Below are positions 8,017 through 15,316 of a stretch of 64,000 nt of DNA, one piece after another. Origin of the DNA: Schizochytrium sp. CCTCC M209059. Its lineage: Eukaryota > Sar > Bigyra > Thraustochytrida > Thraustochytriidae. A program made the position numbers and the translations under genes. The DNA lies in contig KN805386.1 of NCBI GenBank assembly GCA_000818945.1, positions 416,056-480,055 on the forward strand. Direction: 5' to 3'. Every line of letters begins with the position of its first letter. The stretch's first letter is position 1. The notes under the pieces were generated by a model, which saw nothing but the letters and a program-made list of their open reading frames with translations, was not told where the DNA came from and searched no databases.

Positions 8017-10062
8017 ATGATGGACGATGACGATGACTTCTTCGGCAGCCTTGGCGGAGGCGGAAGTGGCGGAGAGATGGGCATGAGCATGAATATGCAC
8101 GTAACACTTTTGCGAATCGGACAGATGCCGGACCCCAAACTCGGCGTCGCGCTCTACATTGACCCCGAGGTAACCCTGCAAACCTTTCTAAAAAAGGCCG
8201 CCGAGAGACTGAACGTCAACGAGGCGCGCCAAGTCCTCAATGTGGATGGTGACGTTGTTGACGACTTTGTCCTTGTCAACAATCGTGAGGCGCTGTACAT
8301 TGTCACGGACGAAGATCAGGACGTAAACGGTACGGGCCTGGCGCAGGAGACTGCAAGATGCGACGAGAATGGCGATGCTCGCCTGGGCAGCGACGATAAT
8401 GCCAGCGAGACTGCCACAATCGGGTGCGGCGCATCCCAAGAACGCGTTGGCAGCTATATTCTCGGTAAATTTCTCGGCAGCGGCTCGTTTGGAAAAGTAC
8501 ATATCGGAACACACATCATGACCCACGAGCAGGTTGCGCTCAAATTTCTCAGTAAGAACCAAATGGGAAGCACTCAGGATGCAGAGCGCGTCTTTACAGA
8601 GATTCAGTGCCTGAACTCGCTCGATCATCCGAATGTCATCAAGCTATTGCACGTTATCCAGACACCCGATGACATGGTGCTTGCTCTTGAGTTTGCAAGC
8701 GGAGGTGACCTCAAAGAGGTTGTCGAGGAAGGGCCCCTTGAAGAGGACCTTGCCTCCCGCATCTTTGTACAGATTCTCGAGGGCGTCACGTACTGCCACC
8801 GCCATCACATTATTCACTACGATCTCAAACTTGAGAACATTTTGCTTGCAGAAACGCAAGACCCTCATCTCGCGCTGCACGCGACGGGCCCAGTTGTTGA
8901 GCCAACTACAGGGCGAAACGTTCCATCCAGGGTTAGTGGAAGCATCGGGGAACACGATCACTCCGCACCTTCAAATGACACTACTGGTGATGGACAAAGC
9001 ACAGGGACGGAGGACCCTCTCGCGGCCCGCCGAAAACGACTCTTGGGCCTTCAAGTGAAAATCACTGACTTTGGACTCTCTCAGCTGTGCAATCCTGGCC
9101 AGACCTCCGAGTACACGGCTGGAAGTCTTGCTTACATTGCTCCAGAGGTCTTTGCAGCAGGAGAAACCGCGGGCCCGCCGCGCGATGTCTGGGCGTTGGG
9201 CGTTATTCTCTTCACAATGGTGTGCGGACGTCTTCCCTTTTCTGGATCTACGTTCCAAGAGGTCTCTGAAAAGATCCGAAGGGGCACATACTCCTGGGAG
9301 AGCGCCGATGCATCCGTTTCTGAGTCTTTTAAGCAGCTCATTGCTGGTATGCTCAATACGAACCCAGAAGAACGTATGACTGTTTCCGAAGTTCGCCTCA
9401 TGTCCTGGATCGACCGCGGTCTTCCCCACACGCGCGGCGACGCTTCGCAACCAAGCGAAAGAGATCTCAACGAACTCATCTCACCGATCAAGACAGCTCG
9501 CACAACATCGGGGGATGAGCCAAAGACTTCGAGATCGCCCATCTCGACGAGCTCGCGGAGCTTATCGAGAGCGCGATCGCCCGCTACATCCCCCTCGGCC
9601 TTGGCAGAATCTTCTTCTTCTGCTCGCGTTCAAGGCCGCGGTGCTCACGGCACTTCATCTACCACCTCGTCTTCTTCCTCTGCGTCGCCGCAAGCTTCGC
9701 CACCTGGCTCGCCACTTTCGTCAACGCGTGCAAATGGCCAAGTGTCCGTGCCTACTCCCTATCACAAGGATTCTGCAAGCCACCCACAAAGCGGAGCAAG
9801 TCATGAGCCGCGGAATGGACATCAATCCCATCGACGTCTACTGTCCAGTGATCGAGTTGGGAGCAAATCAAACATTCCAGAGGAGGGAAGACCGCGGTCA
9901 AGCAGCTCGAGTTCTTCCGGGAGCGGCAAACGTCTTCAAACCGTTCAGCTCTTGGAGCGAAGACCATCGACAAGTGGAAGTAATCGATCCGGGGCGTCGA
10001 GGGGCGCGTTGCCAACTTTAACGCGTAAAGGCGGCACCACTTCAAGAGCTGAACAAAACTAG
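8017..10062 (+). CDS. CAMK/SNF1-like protein kinase with non-canonical HYD catalytic loop
   Basis: A 681-residue kinase. After an acidic, Gly-rich start (MMDDDDDFF) residues about 28-105 form a ubiquitin-like/doublecortin-like beta-grasp module (VTLLRIGQ...VLNVDGDVV...ALYIV). The kinase domain runs about 146-425: Gly loop GSGSFGKV near 152, VALK lysine near 176, catalytic loop HYDLKLEN at 267-274, DFG at 351-353, APE at 375-377, and DVWALGVILFTMVCG. The usual HRD arginine is tyrosine (Y268), so this is a non-RD type, while Asp269, the Lys two residues later, Asn274 and DFG are kept, so activity is likely. About 55 extra residues sit between the catalytic loop and DFG. The C-terminal 250 residues are Ser/Pro/Arg-rich and disordered. 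Closest overall style is CAMK/AMPK-related, but subfamily and substrate are unknown. Two adjacent ATGs start the gene (caccATGATGG). Confidence 0.88.
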   Translation: MMDDDDDFFGSLGGGGSGGEMGMSMNMHVTLLRIGQMPDPKLGVALYIDPEVTLQTFLKKAAERLNVNEARQVLNVDGDVVDDFVLVNNREALYIVTDEDQDVNGTGLAQETARCDENGDARLGSDDNASETATIGCGASQERVGSYILGKFLGSGSFGKVHIGTHIMTHEQVALKFLSKNQMGSTQDAERVFTEIQCLNSLDHPNVIKLLHVIQTPDDMVLALEFASGGDLKEVVEEGPLEEDLASRIFVQILEGVTYCHRHHIIHYDLKLENILLAETQDPHLALHATGPVVEPTTGRNVPSRVSGSIGEHDHSAPSNDTTGDGQSTGTEDPLAARRKRLLGLQVKITDFGLSQLCNPGQTSEYTAGSLAYIAPEVFAAGETAGPPRDVWALGVILFTMVCGRLPFSGSTFQEVSEKIRRGTYSWESADASVSESFKQLIAGMLNTNPEERMTVSEVRLMSWIDRGLPHTRGDASQPSERDLNELISPIKTARTTSGDEPKTSRSPISTSSRSLSRARSPATSPSALAESSSSARVQGRGAHGTSSTTSSSSSASPQASPPGSPLSSTRANGQVSVPTPYHKDSASHPQSGASHEPRNGHQSHRRLLSSDRVGSKSNIPEEGRPRSSSSSSSGSGKRLQTVQLLERRPSTSGSNRSGASRGALPTLTRKGGTTSRAEQN

Positions 10063-10167
10063 ACGGTTCGAGAGAATCAGATCGATCAACAGCATCATTT
10101 TGTCTTTTTTTTCTTCCTGTTTAGAAAAAAGAAAGTTTCGAAAAAGGGTAGGTACTTGAACGGGGGA

Positions 10168-10187
10168 NNNNNNNNNNNNNNNNNNNN
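10168..10187. other. Assembly gap (20 Ns)
   Basis: Twenty undetermined bases lie between the 3' ends of the kinase gene and the ankyrin gene. The flanks end in a G-run (cgggggа-type context before the gap) and TTG after it. The true gap size is unknown, because a run of exactly 20 can be a placeholder. Confidence 0.97.
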
Positions 10188-10215
10188 TTGTAGGCTTTGG
10201 CGATTGCACGGCCAC

Positions 10216-10956
10216 TCATTTGCTCTGCTCTTCAAGAAATGATACAAGCGCCCGGACGCGCTCACCCTCCTTGCCAGACCGCAACAAGTCCTCGTCGTCA
10301 AGTTCCTCCTGAAGTACCTCTAATGGCGTGAGACCTTCACTGCTTACATGACTAAGATCTCCACCATGCGCCAGTAGCAACTTCATGCACTCAACGTCCC
10401 TGCAATAATGCATGGCTGTTTCATCATCGTTGTCTCCTTGGTTGACCTTGATTCCGTCCTGCTCCAAGAGAAATTTAGTGACTTCAGTTTGACCATAAGA
10501 AACGGCAGCCATCAGTGCAGTGTAGCCTTGTTCATCTCCAGCATTGATGTCGGCCTTTCCTGAAATTAAGAGCGCCTTGAGAACCTCCAAGTCGCCACTG
10601 GTCGCAAGAAGAACGAGATTGTTGTCAGACTCGGCAGCCTTTGCGAGCGCCGCGTCGCCCAGGTTCATCCCTTCCGCAGCGTTGCTGCTGCCTGTATTCT
10701 CGTCATCGTCGTTATCATCCTCGTTTTCGTCGACGCCGACATTGTTCATGCGCTGGGCAAGCGCCGCAAATTCATCGAGAGTGTAGTGCGTGTGCACAAC
10801 ATTTCCATCCTCGCCCTCGACACCATTCTCCTCGGCCATACCGATGACAATCGAGGGGGCTGCGGGCGGCTGTCCTTCCTCCTGCTGCTGCTGCTGCTGC
10901 TGCTGTGCTTGCTCAAGATCGCCGCCGGCAGGAGCAGCGGCGCCACCATCCGTCAT
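10216..10956 (-). CDS. Ankyrin-repeat protein, about 246 aa
   Basis: The ATG at 10956 (MTDGG) is used because the longer open frame upstream starts at TTG. The N-terminus is Ala/Gly-rich with a poly-Gln run, then an acidic Asp/Glu/Asn stretch (about residues 75-95). From about residue 110 there are three to four ankyrin-like repeats: SGDLEVLKALLISGKADIN, QGYTALMAAVSYGQTEVTKFLLEQ, DDETAMHYCRDVECMKLLLAHGGD and EGLTPLEVLQEEL. A helical tail follows. Small cytosolic ankyrin proteins of this plan occur in fungi and protists and usually act as protein-binding scaffolds. No partner can be named. It converges on the kinase gene across the assembly gap and diverges from the SAM-domain gene. Confidence 0.85.
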   Translation of the reverse strand: MTDGGAAAPAGGDLEQAQQQQQQQQEEGQPPAAPSIVIGMAEENGVEGEDGNVVHTHYTLDEFAALAQRMNNVGVDENEDDNDDDENTGSSNAAEGMNLGDAALAKAAESDNNLVLLATSGDLEVLKALLISGKADINAGDEQGYTALMAAVSYGQTEVTKFLLEQDGIKVNQGDNDDETAMHYCRDVECMKLLLAHGGDLSHVSSEGLTPLEVLQEELDDEDLLRSGKEGERVRALVSFLEEQSK

Positions 10957-11365
10957 GGCTGGCGACCTCTTCGCTTCGAAAAACTCTCTACTTGCGTTCA
11001 AACAGGCGGGTGACTGAAGTTGTGCCGCAGCGCAAGAGCGCTAGCTGCGTCGAGTCGCAAAGCAACGTCCGCAAGCCAACACGCTCGGACACGCTACACG
11101 GGGCTAGCTCGCTGATGATCCTGCTCTGCTGGGCTTGGGCTGGTGGGTCTGCAGACTGCTCGAAGAACTGCCACTCATACTGGAATTTACCTCTTCAGGC
11201 CCTTTCTTACACGGATAATAGGCATACCAACGGCTATATGAGAAAGTTGGGTGTGCGGGATCGCCGTACACGCGAGATGTGAGTCGCGAGACGCGGCCAT
11301 CAGATTGTGAGGCAGACGTGCACGCAGTGAGCGTGTGGCGGCCTTTGCGCGGGCGCGCAGGCGCG

Positions 11366-11412
<47 letters not shown>
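11366..11412. repeat. (GGCA)n microsatellite
   Basis: About eleven perfect GGCA/GCAG units, upstream of the SAM-domain gene. Confidence 0.9.
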
Positions 11413-11481
11413 CAAAGAAAGCAAGAAAGGAGGCGTGACAAAAGTAAAAGTCCGTCCAGGCACGTTTGCACAGCCTAGCTG

Positions 11482-11546
11482 TAGCGCTTTGCTGTGTGCT
11501 GCTCTGCTCTGCACTACCCTGCGTTGCTCTGTTCTGCTCTGAGCTA
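11482..11546. repeat. Pentamer repeat (CTCTG/TGCTC variants)
   Basis: Imperfect 5-bp units (gctct, gctgt, gctgc, cctgc) run to within 30 bases of the ATG at 11576. The same unit family recurs before the EGF gene (14116-14158) and the EMC7 gene (56554-56573). Confidence 0.75.
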
Positions 11547-11575
11547 CTCGCTTAGGCTGACAGACATTAGCGACA

Positions 11576-12934
11576 ATGCCTCGGGGAGCGGCGAGAACGC
11601 AGCAGCAGACGAGGCCATCGGACAAGCTTCGCGAAGAAAGCATGCAAATGGAGTGGAACTTGCATAAACTGCGTAACTCGCTCGAGCGCGAGCGTGCCAA
11701 GGCTCCGTCCACCAAAGCTGGCGCAGGGCCGATTTGGCAAAGCGCATCGACGAACAAAGGGTCCTTGCGCGCCTTTGCAAGCGACGTCCGAGGCGGATCG
11801 CGATCCCAAGGCACAAAGGGTGCGTCACGCGCTTCCAAGGGCAACCCCAAAAGCTCCAGTGTCTCCTCAACAAAGCCCAAGAAGCGCGTGCTTCGTGGTA
11901 ATGAATGCCCCGAATGGACGAAATCCGATGTGCAACATTGGCTGCTCTCTCTCGGACTTGAAAAATACAAAAAGATTTTCGCTGAAAATGAGATCGACGG
12001 GGCTGTCCTGCTCGAGCTGGGCGTCGACGACCTCGACTATATGAACATAAATGCGCTGGCTCATCGGAAGGCCCTACTTAAAGAAGTAGCACGTCTGAAA
12101 CGCTGCATTGATTCAGGCACTGACGGAAGACCAAGTTCTCGGCAGCTACAACCCCTTCGTAGTGGCCGTTCCCAATACGCTGACGCAGGTACACAAGATG
12201 CAGCGCAGCCGAGTCCCCGACAAGTCTCGGTTTCTGCCGCAAGTAGCAGTGATGGAGGCGGGTATCAAGGCGGTTTATTGGACGAGGCTGCGGAGCACGA
12301 GGCCTTCAAACGAGCCGTGGAAGAGTGGCGAAATGGTGGCAGCAGCACAACAAAGGCACAAACGCAGTCGCAAACTCGCGCCAAGTCAGCCAAGGATGGA
12401 TCCACAGGAGATGGGCCTGCACTTCGAGAAATTGTCGTGCAAAGCGCCAGAGGCGAAGCAAATGCTGTCGAGGGAGAGGGGAAGTCGGATCAGCCTGCCG
12501 CACTTCATGGTGTGCTTGATGAAGAGGCCGAGAGACGCGCATTTCAGGAAGCTGTCCAGGAATGGCGTAATTCCGGTGGATCGGCCTCTAGAGTTGATGT
12601 TGTTGATTACAAGACGCACAAGCAAGGTGCGCGTGCCAAGCGGTCTGAAAAGGTCCAAGCTATGCTCGAGGCATATGAGACAAATCTGAAGAAAAAGGTG
12701 GCGACATCAGCATCGCTTCCTGCTTCTGCATGCCCAGAAAGGCACGCTGAAGAATCAAGTCCGCGTGAAGAAGAGCGACGACCAAAAGGGTTCGCGTCCC
12801 CTCTCAAGTCTGGTCGCAAAGAAGGTAAGGACATGGAAGGGAAAGCGAATGAAGAACAAAAACATGGACCGCCGCCGAGTTTGATTTCAGGAAACATTGA
12901 TGTTTCGGGATGGGACTTTGACGCAGCATTCTGA
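11576..12934 (+). CDS. SAM-domain protein with two internal DEEAE..AF..AV.EWRN motifs
   Basis: A 452-residue protein. A basic, Ser-rich N-terminus precedes a clear SAM domain at about 113-175 (PEWTKSDVQHWLLSLGLEKY, IDGAVLLELGVDDLDYM, ALAHRKALLKEVARLK). The rest is probably disordered except for two copies of a 22-24 residue motif near 228-252 (GLLDEAAEHEAFKRAVEEW) and 311-335 (GVLDEEAERRAFQEAVQEW). The last residues are acidic and aromatic (DVSGWDFDAAF). SAM domains make homo- or hetero-oligomers. The repeated EW motif looks like a helical binding peptide of unknown partner. Function is unknown. It converges with the EGF-repeat gene. Confidence 0.85.
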   Translation: MPRGAARTQQQTRPSDKLREESMQMEWNLHKLRNSLERERAKAPSTKAGAGPIWQSASTNKGSLRAFASDVRGGSRSQGTKGASRASKGNPKSSSVSSTKPKKRVLRGNECPEWTKSDVQHWLLSLGLEKYKKIFAENEIDGAVLLELGVDDLDYMNINALAHRKALLKEVARLKRCIDSGTDGRPSSRQLQPLRSGRSQYADAGTQDAAQPSPRQVSVSAASSSDGGGYQGGLLDEAAEHEAFKRAVEEWRNGGSSTTKAQTQSQTRAKSAKDGSTGDGPALREIVVQSARGEANAVEGEGKSDQPAALHGVLDEEAERRAFQEAVQEWRNSGGSASRVDVVDYKTHKQGARAKRSEKVQAMLEAYETNLKKKVATSASLPASACPERHAEESSPREEERRPKGFASPLKSGRKEGKDMEGKANEEQKHGPPPSLISGNIDVSGWDFDAAF

Positions 12935-13186
12935 CGAATGACCCGCAGTATGAGCTTGCAAGCGACGCAAACTATTGAATAATCGTGCCAACATCGATTT
13001 TGTCCTTCGAATTTCCCATTTTCCCTTGTATTCGCGCTCTTTTTCATTGTTTTTTTGTTTTTGTTTTTCTCTTTCGATCTTCCAAGTAGGAATGCGTATG
13101 CATGCATCGACCCGAAATTTGAAAGAGGAAGGAATCGTACAAAATAGATCATGATGAAAGAGGAAAAAGTCTAGGCTAGGTCAGTC

Positions 13187-14113
13187 TCATGCCTGCACAG
13201 CAAGAACATCCTGAAGAGCGCAGTTTTCACCAGCATAGCCAGTGAAGCAATTACACGTTCCCGTTTCGTAATCGCAAATGCCGCGATTTGAACAGTCCAC
13301 ATGACAAAGGTTGCCGGCAGAACCACCATTTACAGCATCATCGGAGATCTCTCCAGTAATAAAGTCTTGTATTTTGTTTTCGCAATCAGTCTCGTCCTCG
13401 TCGGTCATCGGATCGTTGCCGCTCGGACAATGCCGCTTTTCACAGTACGTTCCAAAGTACTCAGAGAGCTGTGTTTCTCCCGAAGAGAGCCCGACAGTCC
13501 ACACCGAGTCACAGTAGCAGGCGGTAATCATGTCCTCGTCCCAGGTTGTGGATAAAGGGTAGCCTCCGTATGAAGTGGCCGGCGTAAGTGGCTGCGCGTC
13601 GGTCCTGGTGGCCAGTTCTGCAAGAGTGAGACACTGGCCATGGCCGCTGCATGAAAGAGCGTCCTCTTCCTGGGTCATTTTACACGAGCGTCGTTCGCAA
13701 GCAGTGCCGGCGTAGCCCTCAAAGCATTTGCACGTGCCCAACGCGCGGTCACAGTAGCCTGCGTCGGAGCACTCGACTTCGGCATGAGCTTGCGTAGCGC
13801 TTGATGGAATATCAGCCCACGATTTCCCAAAGGGGCAGACCAGCTCTGAGCAGTCCGGCGCCGGGTGTGGCGGCTGCAGTTTCCTCGAGAGCTCCTCGCT
13901 GCTCCCGAACCCTTCAAAGCACTGGCATGCCTTGATTTGTGACGTACAGAGGCCGTGGCCACTGCACGTGACGAGAACGCCATCCACCATCCTTTGAAAC
14001 ACTGAGCATTCGTTCGAAGCTGCTACCCGTCGCGCCACCAGCGCCACCGCAAGCAAGACCCAGATCGTCCTGCGCGCGCCGCGCGCCCCGAGCACCATCG
14101 CCAGTCGTCCCAT
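13187..14113 (-). CDS. Secreted EGF-like repeat protein
   Basis: A 308-residue protein. A basic start and hydrophobic stretch (WVLLAVALVA) followed by RRVAAS form a signal peptide, with cleavage near residue 33. The mature protein is Cys-rich, with four tenascin/teneurin-type EGF units: CSGHGLCTSQIKACQCFEGF, CSDAGYCDRALGTCKCFEGY, CSGHGQC... with an inserted loop, and CSNRGICDYETGTCNCFTGY. No transmembrane segment or GPI-like tail is visible, so it is probably secreted or loosely wall-bound. Such proteins serve adhesion or extracellular matrix roles. The ligand is unknown. It diverges from the NPF/PH-like gene; a CTCTG pentamer repeat ends just before its start. Confidence 0.85.
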   Translation of the reverse strand: MGRLAMVLGARGARRTIWVLLAVALVARRVAASNECSVFQRMVDGVLVTCSGHGLCTSQIKACQCFEGFGSSEELSRKLQPPHPAPDCSELVCPFGKSWADIPSSATQAHAEVECSDAGYCDRALGTCKCFEGYAGTACERRSCKMTQEEDALSCSGHGQCLTLAELATRTDAQPLTPATSYGGYPLSTTWDEDMITACYCDSVWTVGLSSGETQLSEYFGTYCEKRHCPSGNDPMTDEDETDCENKIQDFITGEISDDAVNGGSAGNLCHVDCSNRGICDYETGTCNCFTGYAGENCALQDVLAVQA

Positions 14114-14115
14114 TT

Positions 14116-14158
14116 CTGCTCTGCTCTGCTGTGCTGTGCTGTGCTCTGCTCTGCTCTC
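14116..14158. repeat. Pentamer repeat (CTCTG/CTGTG)
   Basis: About eight 5-bp units directly upstream (on the minus strand) of the EGF gene's ATG. Confidence 0.85.
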
Positions 14159-14689
14159 GCGTCTGGCGTCGGGAACTCACAATATATCATTCAAAGAAGA
14201 AAGCGGCCCAACGGTCTCAGTCTCCGACATAAGCTAGGATATACACTACTATCCATAATATACACTTTCGAGCACTACGGGGCTATCCAAAAAAAGAGAC
14301 CTAACGATGCCGCCGTGCCGCGCCGCCACAGCGCAAGGCTTCATGGTGCAAGTGCACCGTCCGGCTGCGCAAGTGGCGCACACGCGCAAAGTCTACTTGC
14401 GGTGCGTTGTGCAAGTGCAAGGTTTGTGCAGTCAGCCAGGCTAGCTGACCGCCCCAGTCTAGCTAGCTAGCTCCGGCAGCACAGCTAGCTCAATCGTCGG
14501 AGTCGAAGTCCGAGTTCGTTGTTGGCGTTGGCGTTGTGGCGGAGCCGCAGCTGCCGGCATGTCGCCGTGTTAGCAGGTGCAGGTCGAGTCGAAGGAGGAC
14601 GGGAATGCAGCAACTAGGATCAGAAGGCGAAACGAACTCCAAGAGATAAACGTAGAACTACATGACAAGGAAAGAAGGACGGGAGGGTG

Positions 14690-14726
14690 GAAGGAAGGAA
14701 GGAAGGAAGGAAGGAAGGAAGGAAGG
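14690..14726. repeat. (GGAA)n microsatellite
   Basis: Nine perfect GGAA units in the spacer upstream of the NPF/PH-like gene. Confidence 0.9.
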
Positions 14727-14799
14727 CGCGTTGGCACGAACAAGGAAAAGAACAACCTGGCCGGGCGGCGGCGGCTGGCTGGCTGTCTGGCTGGCCAAT

Positions 14800-14831
14800 T
14801 AAAATAAAATAAAATAAAATAAAATAAAATA
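14800..14831. repeat. (TAAAA)n pentamer microsatellite
   Basis: Six perfect TAAAA units followed by degenerate AATAG units. It is the only AT-only member of the pentamer repeats in this window. Confidence 0.9.
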
Positions 14832-15316
14832 GAATAGAAAATAGAAAACTTGAAATAAAAAATAGAATAGGCCTAGGCTAAAAACACAGGCAAGGGCGGC
14901 GGCGAGAAAGAAAGGAAGCTGGCAGGGCGAGCAGGAGCAAGGAGCGAGCAGCAGTGAGAGAAAGCACAAGTCGATCAATCAATTGATCGATCGATCGATC
15001 CATCGATCCATCGACCTCTCGCTCGGCCGGGCGACCGCGCGATCCGAGCGCCTCCGAGACGCGCGCACCCGCGCGGCGGAGCGGCGTAGAGAGGGAGGCA
15101 GCGCAGGCGCGGCGAGCGGCGCGGCGCGGCGAGGCCGGAGCGCGGGCGGCCAGACGGCGCAATCGAGACGCAGCGGGTGCCGGGAAGCGCCGAGAAGGGA
15201 CCCGACGCGACGCGCGAGCGCGCGAGCAGCAGGAGCAGCAGGAGCAGCAGGAGCAGCAGGAGCAGGAGAAGCAGCAGCAGGAGAAGCAGCAGTAGACGGA
15301 GTCGCCGGCCGGAGCC

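Larger units (their letters stand above)
10957..11575. other. Divergent spacer with GGCA and pentamer repeats
   Basis: The promoter-side spacer between the ankyrin (-) and SAM (+) genes. It contains a pure (GGCA)n tract at about 11366-11412 and a CTCTG/TGCTC-type pentamer tract at about 11482-11546, ending 30 bases before the SAM-gene ATG. No coding region is supported. Confidence 0.6.
14114..15316. other. Divergent 1.2-kb spacer rich in short repeats
   Basis: From left to right: CTCTG/CTGTG pentamers (14116-14158), AGCTAG tracts (about 14459-14492), (GGAA)n (about 14690-14726), (GGCT)n (about 14773-14795), (TAAAA)n (14800-14831), a TAGGCCTAGGCTA motif (14868-14880), GATC tetramers (about 14985-15015), and a GCAGGA hexamer tract (about 15226-15295). 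The last leads into the next start codon. Frames open here are translated repeats and are not genes. Confidence 0.7.
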
